A stretch of 64,000 nucleotides of DNA from Hemibagrus wyckioides (Eukaryota; Chordata; Actinopteri; Siluriformes; Bagridae), in the NCBI RefSeq assembly GCF_019097595.1, contig NC_080719.1, positions 15,707,501 through 15,771,500 on the forward strand. The letters are read 5' to 3'. Below are positions 23,961-37,283 of the stretch, one piece after another. The notes beneath the pieces were generated by a model. That model worked only from the letters and a program-made list of their open reading frames with translations. It was not told the origin of the DNA and did no database searches. Position 1 is the stretch's first letter, and every line of letters begins with the position of its first letter. Position numbers and translations under genes: made by a program.

Positions 23961-24345
23961 CACTGGGATCTAAAAGTCTAAGACCAGTACTGAAAATGCT
24001 GCTCTTTGCCACGCCTTTTCAATTTAACACAAAGGTTTCAATTACAAATGATACTATAAGCAACAATTGAAATAAAATATTCATATATATTTTTACTTGA
24101 ATGTTTACTTTTACAGTGTGCACCAAAGCTGACACAAACTAGCTTTAAAATCATATGATCCATTTCAAATCAAATCCACTGGATTGTCATCTGAACATGT
24201 GCTTCAATAGAAGGTATAAAATTCATGGAAAAATCTGACCTTTGCACAATAGAGTTAACATCTTATATTAACAATATTACACAATTTGCTAATAGTGCAA
24301 CATCTGAGCAGTCAAGATGTTCTGCATTTTTGTTAGACAATTTGT
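23961..24345 (+). mobile_element. 5' end of another Tc1-like transposon, truncated
   Basis: Next to TA at 23959-23960 the sequence CACTGGGATCTAAAAGTCTA matches the terminal repeat of a third Tc1-like family. The following 5' non-coding region continues to CAACATCTGAGCAGTCAAGATG, near where transposase coding would start. No coding part or right end was found. It begins only about 30 bp after the preceding element. Confidence 0.55.
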
Positions 24346-26774
24346 GACTTTAAAAGTAAAACTTTCCAAATTTAAATTAAACAAAATCCCAGATTTTTAC
24401 TGTGTTCTCAGACTTACGTAGGTAACAGGGTTACATATATGTAGGACACAACTTGGAGGTGCATATAGGTCCTGTCAGTACTGTTCTCTCTAGAATCTGA
24501 ACATCATGATAGAGAAGTGCCAATTTCACCATTTACCTTTCTTCCTAGAATATGACTGCATTGACTCCACGACATTCTAATGTCATTTTCACTGTCAATT
24601 CTTGTTCATGTCTTTAGTTCTGTATTTCAATTTATCATTCATTCATTTGTTTATTGTCTTTAGGCCTAGTCTTGGGTTTACAGTAGTCGTTGTTTATTGC
24701 AGTTTTGTCTGGTTGATATGTGTTTCATGCATCTTTATTGCACTCTGGGACAGGTTGTGCTCTGACAAAGGTGTCAAAACCCTTCTTTATCTGTAAAATG
24801 TGTGGACAAAAGGGTGAATACCTCTTGTCTGGTGAACACAGTTACACAACCTAGCTGGCCTTTTTTTAGTGTCTGTAATTTCAATTAAGCAAGGATTACT
24901 TCATGTGGCATTCATGACAATTTTTTGAAAGTTGTCAGTTCCTAGATTTATTTTTCTTTTTGGTCAACAAAGAGACATCTTGCCCCTTAACTGATGTCAT
25001 TTTTTGGCACATATTATACTTCCCGATTCTGTCATGACGTTCAATTGCAAAACCATCCCATGGGCAACCCCGTGGTTCCAATAAAGCTACCCGTCTGGCG
25101 GTGAATGCTCCAATAGCTCCCCCCGCTTTCAAATGCTGCCTGTGCAGATCTGCTCTGTGTTTTCCATTAATGTTCAAACTGCAGCCTCCAAACTCACTCT
25201 GTCTCTCACAAAACTCTCTGTGGGTCTGTATTCAAAATAAAGTCTTGTGGTTCAGGTATGAGAGAAACATACTTTTGTCTAGACGCAGGAAGGTAGGCTA
25301 GTTAGTGGGCATCACTGCACTGGAGCTCAGTGTATTTACACACCAGGAGCAGATACATACCATTGCAGCCCAAAGGATAAAACAAACCCCGTTACTAATT
25401 TGAGTGGTTTATACATGCAGTTTTATTGCATCCAAATCTTTTCAGGCACATAAGATTTATGTAAAAGTAACTGATTGTACTTGAGCAGATGCAAGTCTGG
25501 TGAGTGCACCAGAGTAGAGAGGACCAGAGTTTGTGGTCATGCAAACCTAATTACTTACAAATTTACTTCTTAAAGATTTCATTGCAAATTAAACCAAAAC
25601 TAAATTGTTCTAATGTCTAACACTGCTGCTTGCTTCGGACAGTAATCAATTAGCATGAAAGCTAAATTTATCAAGTTCGTTTTACAATATGTAATCGGAC
25701 AAGGTTACTATTTCAACCAACTTTACATCTCAACCACAGTAGAATCCAAAAGCAAGAAATCCTGTCATCTGAGCAACAATTAACCCCTCCCCCCATATAA
25801 TTTTAATATAAATATAAATACCTAAATCACAGTGACAGCTATTATCTAGTTGTTATCAATGTTGGAGTTTGCCAAACACATTTCTGCTGAAACACCCTGA
25901 GGCCTGTGCCGCCTAGATAATATATATAAATCATATTTACTAGAATTTCTATGGTTAAAATATATGATTCTATTCTTCCCAAACAATTACAATAGAAATA
26001 AAGTCACCAGCTTTTATGTCTCTGTGCAAAGTTTGGATTAGGAAATGAGATTGCTTTCATGTTTCTTCTCACAGTGGGACAGAAAAGAAAAGGAGACTAT
26101 CACTCTTCTAGAGAATTGCCTTCAAATTGTGCCATTGCTCATATCTTTTACCAATACTATCTACTGGATGCTAGATCTAAGTGCTCAGGACCTATTTTAT
26201 AAACTTGTTTGTGATTAAAGATTATTGCTATTGGGATGCCATTGGCAGGTTTTTGTGAAATACGTAAACAAAAGTAAATTTTGTGGTGAAAAACTACAGT
26301 AGATAAGTGTGAAAAATGTGGTCACAGGGATACAACGATGCCCCAAATTGCTTGGTGTCCCATTCAGGGTTTGCTCCGGCATGGTAGGGAACATGGAAAA
26401 GGATTCTGCAATAACCTTCGAGGTCTTGAGAGAAGTCAAAAGACTGCATTGTCTGCCACAGATTGTTCTCCAAGGACCTCTCTATATATGGTCGTTTACG
26501 AGCATTGTTCATGCAAAAAGCTGTTGAGGCCTGTTGTCAGCAAACTTGCCAAATACAAAAAAACTGTTCATTTTCCTATTCAGGACAACTCAGGGGGGCA
26601 CTTTGTTGCAATGTTGCAAATGCCTGCATCCAGTAATTTTAATAGTAAGAATGGCTATGTGATTAGATACACATATATTCTTCTACTTCACACCAAGAAC
26701 AAGATTAGCTATTTTATACAAGATTAGCTATATTTTCTTGGAACAATGCTGCAGGCTTGCTTATTACAAAATAA
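24346..26774. other. intergenic, no gene seen
   Basis: No recognised gene or repeat. A 129-codon + strand open frame at 26338-26727 lacks known domains and splice context. The GC-richer patch near 25.03-25.16 kb looks different from its surroundings but is unidentified. Confidence 0.5.
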
Positions 26775-26777
26775 TAT

Positions 26778-27020
26778 AGCTTGAGCAAGTTAGAATTGCT
26801 ACCTCACAGCTCCAGAATGACAGGTTTAGGCCTGAGCTTGTGTTACTGTGTCTGCTCAGTAAGCAGTGTCTGGTTTCTTCTAGGTACAGCCAGAAAACTG
26901 ATGCACATGCATGTGTGCTGGTGTCTCATTTTTGGCGCGTCCCTACCTCATGCTTATCGCCCCATGTCCACTGCAACTGTAACCTGGATAACCCTGTTAC
27001 TGAAGATGGATGAAGTAATA
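26778..27020 (+). mobile_element. diverged SINE
   Basis: GCTACCTCACAGCTCCAGAA, GCCTGAGCTTGTGTTACTG and the end AACCTGGATAACCCTGTTAC plus GAAGATGGATGAA match the plus-orientation tRNA-related fish SINE type, which has a GATGGATG-like tail. It is substantially decayed. Confidence 0.5.
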
Positions 27021-27164
27021 AACAGAAATGAGAGGAACACTCATAACAGCTTCACACACCAATCAGTCATGGTCCTATGGTGGCACCATTTCCACCAAGG
27101 GTGTTTTATGGAAGCTCTACTGGTGTGTTCACTGCATGGAGAAGTGTTACTGAACAAAGGACAA

Positions 27165-27180
27165 CACTGCCCCCTCGTGG
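27165..27180 (-). promoter_or_regulatory. CTCF-like binding site
   Basis: The complement reads CCACGAGGGGGCAGTG, matching 12 of 13 core positions of the vertebrate CTCF consensus. Binding is inferred from sequence alone. Confidence 0.4.
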
Positions 27181-28500
27181 CAACTGCCTCAATACTGCAC
27201 CTACAGGTACAGAGTTCAGGGATGTGTTAAGATGTGTACAGCATGGACTCTAATTAAAAGACACCATGATAAAGTATTAATCTCAAAACATCAAATTTTT
27301 ATATCCATGTCGAAGACAACCCCACCCTGTACATGCTGGTCAGTTCTCTGATTTAAGAAAAAGTCAATGCAGGGCTAAACATTTTACAAAAACTGTTGCC
27401 TACATAATGGTAGCTATTCTGAGCTTGCCCCATTTCCACTGGATTAATGTTTTATAAACTATTTGAGTAAAGCAGACCAAATGTTGACTACATCAAATAG
27501 CTGAGGGGAACCACAGAAGACAGGATGGTACATTTTTCAGTTCTCCAGCTTCCTCCAGGTATAAGCTGTGGTCCCTATTGTAATATATTTACAGGGAATT
27601 GTATGGGAGATGCTCCACATAATCCAAGCATAATAAACATTTTATTTTAAACATTATGTTTAAAGATTCTGAAAAATATTTATTTAAACTCTATAGAAGG
27701 TGTCTCCATCATTAGCACTTTGTAACAAGTTCGCAACCCTTCAGATCAGGGTCTGGTTTCTTAGCAATATGACAAGGTTTGTTTTCTGTGTTAACTTCAA
27801 GAGAGAGAGAGGGGAAAAAAGATGCTGGTGATAAAAGAGATGAATCACTACAGCACTCCAAGACCAATGCAAACACTGCACAAGGCAAGTGTACACTACG
27901 CAATGGTTTCAATAGTAACTTGCTATAACTGACACAAATAAGTTTCCTGTAAGCTATCAAGAGGTAACTGTTGCCATTAAAAAAAAAAAAAGAGACTAAC
28001 TTAGCAGACATTTCTCTTCACATCTATAAACTACAAATGCATATTTAGTAAAGTACATTAAATGTACTTAAATTGTGTTGTGCACTGGGTTGCCTGACAT
28101 GTTGATAGTTATTTTCTTCTAATAGTCTTGCATTTGTTTCCTTACTTAACATCCTGCAGCCTCCAGTACGTAGGTATGTTTATAGGCTTTCTTCCATGCA
28201 CTGCACATTTCAGCAGATTTCTAAGCCGAACAGGGATTGCATCAAATTGAAAGGGGCAAGCAAATTTATTTGCTACCCAGCTTATTTGATTATGTTGTCC
28301 TATCAAGATCCTAAACTCTTTCAAAAGATTATTTTTCCACCCATATTGTACACTTGAGTTCAGTAACCCAACTAATCAGACAAGTAGTCTGTTTTCATAA
28401 AGCTCTGTAAATTTAAGATAAACTGAAAAATTCTAATCTCAATAAAAGTAGGCAGCCGTGAGAAACAATATCCAGTTTCACTAGATTAAAGAACAGAAAC
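27181..28500. other. intergenic downstream of cirbp, no gene seen
   Basis: AT-rich. Contains a GA-rich run near 27800 and an A-run near 27980. No exon or transposon was recognised. Confidence 0.5.
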
Positions 28501-28528
28501 GTCAACAAGAAAAATATTCAACTGTAAC

Positions 28529-28534
28529 TTTATT
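28529..28534 (-). terminator. cirbp: distal polyadenylation signal AATAAA for the candidate 3' exons
   Basis: The complement reads AATAAA. A second one lies at 28653-28658. Both follow the candidate terminal exon starting at 28716, so either could end a long cirbp transcript. Confidence 0.4.
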
Positions 28535-28716
28535 GGATCCTTTCTGCACAGCCATTCATCACAACAACCTGATCTACTAGAAAAGCAGAGAAGTCTTCCA
28601 GATTCTGAGATCATGGCTGAAGCTTGGATGGACTGTTTGCTTCTCCGTTCTTTTTATTTGTGCACTTTGTATCGTGTGCAGTCCAGCACTGCAGGGAACT
28701 CATCCCCATCCAGACA
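28535..28716 (-). other. cirbp: candidate alternative terminal exon downstream of cirbp
   Basis: A pyrimidine-rich acceptor on the - strand (TTTGTAATGTTTCAG) ends at 28717, followed by exon-like sequence with AATAAA at 28653-28658 and 28529-28534. Joined directly to cirbp exon 6 it would add only V-S-G-W-G and a stop. It is therefore best read as a 3'UTR or short alternative C-terminus. Transcription is not shown by the sequence. Confidence 0.35.
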
Positions 28717-28934
28717 CTGAAACATTACAAAGAGGATTTATGATTAATGTCCTAACATCTAAAATTTCATCACTTTGCTCATTTAATGTTTAAGGAGCTT
28801 GACACCACATTCACCCTTTAAATAATTACTAGTAACATTAAGAAATGTTTAATAAATTTACACACTGTTATTCCAACAGCAATTGTACTTTAATCCAATG
28901 CTGGCACCTCAACTGCAATTGAACCAGTACTTGC

Positions 28935-29023
28935 CTCTCAAAGCGAACATATCCAAACTGGTCCCAGACACTAATCTGGTAAAAACTGGCTCAGCTTGAC
29001 CACCACATCCCATGTGCTTCAAT
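28935..29023 (-). other. cirbp: candidate alternative internal exon downstream of cirbp
   Basis: A strong acceptor (TTTATTTTATTTCAG) ends at 29024. The only good donor is GAGAG|GCAAGTA, a GC-type donor with GC at 28934-28933, bounding an 89-base exon. Spliced to exon 6 it would give Asp and an immediate stop. An alternative acceptor, TTTTTACCAG, occurs inside the block. Confidence 0.3.
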
Positions 29024-29984
29024 CTGAAATAAAATAAATAAAAAAAAAAAAGATGTATAAGACACATAACACAGCAGAAGCAAATTATTTACATGCATTA
29101 GTATTTGTCAAAACATTTTAGATAATATAATGGGCCAAGAAAGGAACCATTGAAAAATGTGATTCTTAGGAGAAAAGGGATTTTAGGCTGCTTTTCCAAG
29201 GCAAGTATCAGGGCCTTAAAACGGCAATGAAACAATATGAGGCCAGTTTGGTAGTGCTATTAGGAGACTGCATTTATAAATATGGAACTTTTAAAATATA
29301 AAAAAGCAGCAAGTTGAAGATTCCAAATAGGACAAGAAATCTGCATTCCCTTCAGTTTAGCACAATATTGATGAGTTATGAACATTACTTTAGAACCAAC
29401 ACTGGGCTTAATTTTGTAGAACATGTGATGGACAATAAAACTGTTGGAAGGATGCGTACAGGAGATCAAAAGTGGTTACCTCACATTACAGGACTATTTC
29501 CACAATTGCCCTAGTCAAGAGAGCAGCTTTCATCTCAGAGGACTCGAGTTGGTAGGCACAACACTTCATTCTCCAAGGACATTGATGATTTTCCAAAATT
29601 GCTAGCAGAGAATGCTTGGATGCAATGAAGCATTACACAGTACTGACTGTAGCAAAAACTACCAATCCCAAATAATCTCTTGTAAACCTAGACAATTTGT
29701 AAAATTGTAAAAAATATTCCACCTTGCTGAGCACCAAAAAACCCACCAATGCACTAAATACTTCCCAACTTAAACCCATCCACCTTTAGCCATTGCCAGT
29801 TCCCCATAACAGTCAGTGTATTGTTCATAAAATCTTTGAGGGTCAATGAATTCAAAGCATGTTCAGAAATTCGTTTAATGGGCTTCATGAAGCCAATTTA
29901 ACAAAATGAAAAATAGGTGTTGGTACACAAAACAGCACATTTCTCTCCCCAAAGGAACAAAATCTTGACATGGATATAAAAATG

Positions 29985-30738
29985 ATCTCCAAGCAGTACT
30001 TTTTTTTTTTTTATTCAAAAGTCACAAAGAGCAAAGTACCTTGGGCCACCTTGAGCTCAAATCAACTCCTAATCGGAGGCAGCACCAATCAGAGTAGTTC
30101 ACTCTTTGGGAACTGAAAACTTTACAAATCTTTAGCAACACCAAGGTGGCTTGCTAGAGCAGTGGGCTCAAATTTAGCATGCCTACCCTGCTTTACTAAA
30201 GGAATGCATTACACATGGACTTCAAGCCACTAAAAGCACATCACAGCGTGGCAAGCTTCTTTTGAGAGTCTGATGTAGTTCAATTTTTAGAAGCAGGTAA
30301 TTCCAAGTAAGACACTGCTTCCATAGCAACGGTCTTTTTTCACAGCAATCCATTCGTAACTGTATGTTGGTCCAAAGTTTCACTTCAAATCGGTTTTAGA
30401 AGCTATCAGGCTGTGCTGAACTGGTTAGAGAATTCACGCATGGTTCAATAAACAGATTTCAGTAGAGAAACAAGAGCAAACAAGTGGTAAATGAAGGTAC
30501 AGGCAATTTAAAAAAATGGGCTTAAATGTTTACAGAAAACGCCCAAAATAATGACACCATCTCAGGACAGCTTGAACACGAAAATAATTGTTTAAAAAAA
30601 CTGATAGCATCTTGTAATTTTTGTAGGAGAGTGTTACAACTAGTAAAACTGAAATTAAACAAAGTGAAAAATCAAAAGTCTTCGAAGAGCACATCTAACA
30701 CAGCCAGCGAAGGGATGATCTTGGAATCAGGACTTTTT
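29985..30738 (-). other. cirbp: cirbp 3' untranslated region with proximal poly(A) signal
   Basis: On the - strand, sequence after the stop codon runs to AATAAA at 30015-30010, immediately followed by an A-run. This gives a 3'UTR near 730-750 bases, a typical size for vertebrate CIRBP mRNA. The AATAAA-plus-A-run could also be a chance A-rich tract. Confidence 0.5.
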
Positions 30739-32237
<1,499 letters not shown>

Positions 32238-33364
32238 CTGTAATGACCAAAGAGAAACACAGGGGTCACAGGTTAGATGGTGATGCCATGTCCAAATAAT
32301 TTACGCTACTAGAAAGTCCATTTTCTTTCCAGATTATACTAATCCCTCTGAAGGGTCTTCAGAAAATCTTGCATGCTTTAAATGTGCAAATGAACGTGAA
32401 GATTCATTCAAGGTGTAAATTATAAAACAGCGCCACCATGCGACTATCATTAGCTACTGACCCCGGGCTTTTCTGGTTGCATCATATTCAAATAACTAGC
32501 TGTTCGACACCGTAAGGAGCGTGAAAATCGTACAAGGCGATAAGACTACATGAGACTTGATGCTGGACCTCGAAGTGTAATTTCCTACGTACGTAAATAA
32601 CCATGTACTTGTGCGAGTCGGCATTATAGAAAATGGCTGCGTTATCTATATACATCTATACACAAAAAAAAATAAATGGTAATTGATTGCATGTGAGCGA
32701 AATGAAAAAAGAAAGATCGAGAAGAACAAATTCTGTTTATACAACCATGTAACAACAACGTATAACAAACATATAAATAAAAAACCCCAGCCAGGCCTCG
32801 TTAGCCGTTTGCTAATCACGCGTTTCATTTCTTCACTGTAGAACAAAAGCGAGGCTACAAAGCTAACTAGCATAAGGGCTAATTTCACCGAACTGCCAGC
32901 GGCCTCGCCACCGATTCTAACCACGATTATGTGTGTCTGCTGTACAGCAAAACAATACAAGCCGTTTAAAAGACGACATTTCCCCATGAATTAAGCTAAA
33001 CCTCGATGTTTTAGGTTTCGGGGGGAAAGGGCACGTTGCTATACTCGACATATAGCCGTATCTGCGTCACATTTGCTAACTAGCTATTTTTGAATGAAAC
33101 ATGCCAAGCGATATGAACATTATTCCCCATGTTCGATTTCTTTGCTAATTTAACAAGAGTTTATGAGTTAATGTCGTTAACTTCGCTTGAATTAAATCGC
33201 GGATTAATACGGATTGTTTTAAATTAAGAAAGACCCCGAAACCTCAAAAGCTTAACGCGAAAAACGTCTACGCCACTTACAGCAGCACACACGTTCAAAT
33301 ACATGAAAAAAAAGCAAGCACATTATCGATAAATCATTTACTTGTTTTGTGATCATTAAATTAC
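32238..33364 (-). other. cirbp: cirbp intron 1
   Basis: Bounded by a donor-like CTGAAAG|GTAAT at 33365/33364 and the acceptor just before the start codon. Its promoter-proximal part (about 32.4-33.3 kb) is CpG-richer than the rest of the window, as expected for a housekeeping-type promoter. Open frames inside it have no recognisable domain. Confidence 0.7.
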
Positions 33365-33430
33365 CTTTCAGAAATTCCCCGAAGCAAAGAACAGGAACTA
33401 CTGGCAAGCGTGCAAGAGCTGAGACCGCGC
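33365..33430 (-). other. cirbp: cirbp non-coding exon 1 (5'UTR), start approximate
   Basis: The exon ends at 33365 before the donor GTAATTTAATG. It has no ATG in frame with the RRM. The 5' boundary is estimated from the core-promoter-like sequence just upstream. Confidence 0.55.
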
Positions 33431-33560
33431 TTAAAATGGCGTCGCTATATGAACAACCGGGCCTCATGACTATTAATGTAGAGCTCATGAATATGCATAA
33501 AGCAGTAGTAGGTCGGGCCACGCCTTCCTCATACCGCCATCTACCGTGTAGTACATGCAA
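33425..33560 (-). promoter_or_regulatory. cirbp: cirbp promoter region
   Basis: On the - strand there is a TATA-like CATATAG near 33450, a GCCATTTTAAGCGCGG segment (YY1-like GCCATTTT) near 33425-33440, and a palindromic octamer-like ATGCATATTCAT near 33490-33502. I saw no exact match to the published TCCCCGCC-type mild-cold response element. Start site and cold regulation are inferred from gene identity and position. Confidence 0.45.
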
Positions 33561-34075
33561 TAATAGATGGAAGAGGAGACTCATTGTTTGTAGAGTAGCA
33601 GATTTGCTTTTATTTTGCGTTTATCTTGACCTGCGAGAGCGTGAACGTATGTATAAACGGCAAAGTACGTACATTAATGGTTAATACCTTCACAAAAACA
33701 TGAATAAATGATACATAGTTATTATTCATACCATTATTCCATATGTAACCCCCTATGTAAGTGCACTATATAGTGATTAAATATGTTTCCACATTGTGTG
33801 ATAGGGGGGCATAAGCGTATCCAAGGCTGTAGGCCTACTACTGCATATTGATGTCCATATGCAAACATTTTTCTGTAACAATTACTATTATTATAATAAC
33901 TAGCATTTGATACATAAGTACACAATTAGGTACACTTTGGTGCGGTAATTGGTGCAAGATCTTTAAAAAAGTATTATACATTATTTCCACTTTTACACAA
34001 ATGAGAAATATAGATATTGTCTTCACTTGGGGAAATAATTTGAAATGGAGTGAGTGCTTGGATGTTGATCAGAGT

Positions 34076-34177
<102 letters not shown>

Positions 34178-34309
34178 GATAATGAATAGAAGTATGCATT
34201 TACACATACCTTTATTGATGTATACATCATAATACATTTTTGCTTATAGTGTTATTTAATTTTTTTATTATTGTTATTTTTTCATCATGTACTTGAATTC
34301 TTTCAGTTA

Positions 34310-34600
34310 AATCTCTAAACTTAGAGGAACAATATGAGGACGTTTGGAGTGGTATGAAGAAGATAACAGGCTTCAGGAAACTCAGGTCAGGGAGCAGAGG
34401 AAAACTTGCACATAGGCAACAAGTTAAGCCCATGTGTCTTTGAATCAGCGCCATCAGCCATTCAACACTCATCAACTGATTGTCAGACACCCTCTCACAA
34501 CTACCCTCTGTCACCCTGCCCTTACAGCTTCCACTTTACAATACTTCCTTCATTAGCACAATCGTCAGCAGTATTGATGTTGCCTATTCAGTAACGATGG
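34310..34600 (+). mobile_element. LINE ORF2 fragment
   Basis: GGAGTGGTATGAAGAAGATA followed by ACAGGCTTCAGGAAA encodes VWSGMKKITGFRK, a block seen between the endonuclease and reverse-transcriptase domains of fish LINEs. A degenerate CTCACAACTACCCTCTGTC-type linker follows. Frames are broken. Ends are approximate. Confidence 0.45.
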
Positions 34601-36090
34601 TTGTGAACAGCTCTATGAATACCTTCTTTATTATGGACATGAGAAGAGTGATGCAGAGACTGGGCTAAACAGCAGGACTTTTCATGGACAATCCCAGGAT
34701 ATTGAGAATTTGAGCCGACCAGTTAACCTGCCTAGTTTCTATACCAAAGAGTTGGACAAACTAGCCTTAATAAATGATTCAGTGAATGAAATTATAAAGT
34801 ACTTATTTAATCTCAGACACTTTTTTATTTTCCAAAAAGGAAAATAAGCCATGACCTTTTGCTTTGTGTAGTAAAGCAAAACCCTTTTTTAGTCAAGTTG
34901 AAACTGACTCTTCGGTACAGATGGCCCAGGCCATGATGCTTGAGATTCTCTTCATAAACAAACCCCAACCACCCCCCCCCAGGCAATCCTCTTTTCTCTT
35001 CCCATCACTCTAGTGGATTTTAATATTGAATTGTTATATATCTAAGACTTTATCTGGTATACTATGGGCCTTTTATGCACTTTTTAACCAAACATAATTA
35101 GGCCTTTCTGTGCTTGTGGTGAACATGGACATCACACTGGTGCTTTTTTATTATTGTCTTTGTCACATATACAAATATTTTTTTTATGGCTGAAAGTGTA
35201 ATTTAGATATTCATTGTAATTGGCTACTAAACAATGTGCTATACTGGCCATTGTCACTATACATTGTTTAGGCAGTGTTTTATTTGTGATTTATTTGGCT
35301 TTTCAGCCTCATGGTGACTTTCTTACTGGCACTTCATCAAAAGTAGCTGTCATCTAAAATCAGCTCTATTCCTTTTGGTTCTTTTATGCATGAACTAGGG
35401 TCAAAGAACAGCTAAGCAAGCAACTTCATGAGGAAGCTATGTGTAAAAAGGTGGGGTGGAGATTCTTGCAAATGAAAACCAGACATTTGAAATGTAGTAT
35501 GTCACACTAAAAGGTGTTACCATGCAACCGCATTTGCACTAGACTTCATGTCAGAAATGTATCTGCTTAGCACCATTTCAATTGCATTACTAGTTTTGCA
35601 GAACTGCAGATGTTTGTTATAAATCATTATTAAGGTACCTAATTGTCTTTTGAAAAATTACATACTTGTGCACTGCATACTGACCTAGATAGTGGTGTTG
35701 TTTCTTACCCCAAGACAAGATAAAACACACTGGAGGACGAGGTGAAGCATACGCCAGATTATAAATATCTTAACCTCAGGACTAACTCGAGTTCTGTCCT
35801 CTGCATTAACCTCCCACACATACACTCAGCAGCTTCCTGTACATTACCACAGTTTTCCATTTAGCCTCTCTCTCTCTGACTCGTTCTCTGGGCCTCTGTC
35901 TTTTCTGTTGTTCTCATGTGGGTCAAACCTTGTATTAAATTTCAGTACAAAAAATGTGACAAATTAAAATGAATAAATAAATAAATAAATAAAAACACAA
36001 CAAAATATTAAATCATAAAAATGGTCCAAATATGTGTTTGACATTGCTTTGTATTTGTGTGCTACTGCACTAGCAATAGCACATATTTGG
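34601..36090. other. intergenic, no gene seen
   Basis: AT-rich, with a C-run near 34970 and an (AAAT)n run near 35966-35992. No exons were recognised. Confidence 0.5.
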
Positions 36091-36105
36091 ACAGTAGAGG
36101 GCAGT
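36091..36105 (+). promoter_or_regulatory. CTCF-like binding site
   Basis: ACAGTAGAGGGCAGT matches 12 of 13 core positions of the vertebrate CTCF consensus. It lies about 2.7 kb upstream of the cirbp promoter, oriented away from the gene. Confidence 0.4.
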
Positions 36106-36329
36106 ATTTGTTTGCCTCAATGTGTAAGAGAGAACAATTTAAAATTTTAAATAGTTAAAAATTGAGAAATGTAAGTGAACCATCGATTGCTCCTGGACGT
36201 TTTTGAGGGTTTATTTGTATTGGTTTATTGCTATCTCTCTATCATGTGAATTCCATGTTGCTATATTTGGTGACCAGTTGTATAGTTCCACACATTTAGA
36301 CTGCTTTGTCCTTATTTTTGGTCCATAGC

Positions 36330-36605
36330 ATCATCATCATCATCTGCTTTATCCTGGTCAGTGGATGATCCAGAGCTGATGCAGGAAACACTGGGTACAA
36401 GGAATGAAGACACCCTGGGTGGGATGGCAGTATATCTAAATGCACCATAAACACACACATTCACAAACTCATAGGCATGCTTTTGGGAAATGCACTTAGA
36501 CACAGGAAGAACCTGACACTAAATAACCTGAGCTCAGGATAGAACCTGGGACCCTAGAGCTTTGAGGTGGAAATGCTACCCACTGCACCGCCATCCTGGC
36601 CTAAC
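36330..36605 (-). mobile_element. tRNA-related SINE with (GAT)n tail
   Basis: The - strand begins GGATGGCGGTGCAGTGGGTA, a tRNA-like head with a B-box-like GGTTCTATCCT. It continues through the conserved CACCCAGGGTGTCTTCATTC block and ends in GCAGATGATGATGATG, the tail of this widespread fish SINE type. The complete length appears present. Confidence 0.65.
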
Positions 36606-37222
36606 GAAATATCAAATAGCATTATGTTGTATCAGTTCCAACTACATACACATGTGCGCTTCAGAATTGTTCTACTGTGACTATCCAAATTATCATTGAA
36701 ACTGATCTTTGAATTGCATCTCCACCCACTTAGGTTCATATTTCCAACCCGAAAATGTCTCCAAACTACTCCTCCAGTTTTCTTAAATCAGTTGTGCACA
36801 TCACCAACTCCAAATTGTGTACCCCTGCTTTAAACTATTTCTAGTTCTGTTTTTGAGATTGCGTTGTGGTTTGTATATTGTGGAGTTCATTTTCTCATAC
36901 CACATGTCATTTTATTTATAAGGCGCGCTTACAGACATCAACCAAACAGATAGCCCTGTGAATAACGCTTTGGTTATTTTTCTGGCAGATACGTTGTGCT
37001 TTCGTTATCTGATGTCATCTCTGCTTCACTTGCACTGTATTGGCCCTCATAACATTTACCATAACACGACAAGAGCAAAAGCAAAAACAAAATAAACACA
37101 GCGCGGATAAACTCTCCTAAATACCAAATGATCTTTTATTCTCATTGCAAATTGTCAGTGCTTCTAAAAGTTCCCTAATCCATAGGTTAATATAATAATA
37201 ATTAATATAAATAATATAATAA

Positions 37223-37281
37223 TTATTTGTGTAGTGCTTTTAACAATAGGCATTATCCCAAAGAGGCTTTATAGATATACA
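37223..37281 (+). repeat. dispersed repeat fragment flanking the Tc1 insertion
   Basis: GTGCTTTTAACAATAGGCAT and CCAAAGAGGCTTTATAGA resemble a dispersed fish repeat with the core CGCTTTTAACAATGGACATT. The Tc1-like element at 37284 inserted at or into its end. Assignment rests on recall. Confidence 0.3.
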
Positions 37282-37283
37282 TA

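Noticed and set aside
28653..28716. A 20-codon - strand frame ending in TAA that looks like a protein C-terminus (LDGDEFPAVLDCTRY)
   Set aside because: Too short to exclude chance, not in phase with cirbp exon 6, and the preceding candidate exon does not supply the matching frame; treated as candidate UTR exon instead.
33252..33684. Open frames on both strands over the cirbp promoter and exon 1
   Set aside because: The CpG-richer promoter has few stop codons. The frames conflict with the clear non-coding exon 1 and donor, and no domain is visible.
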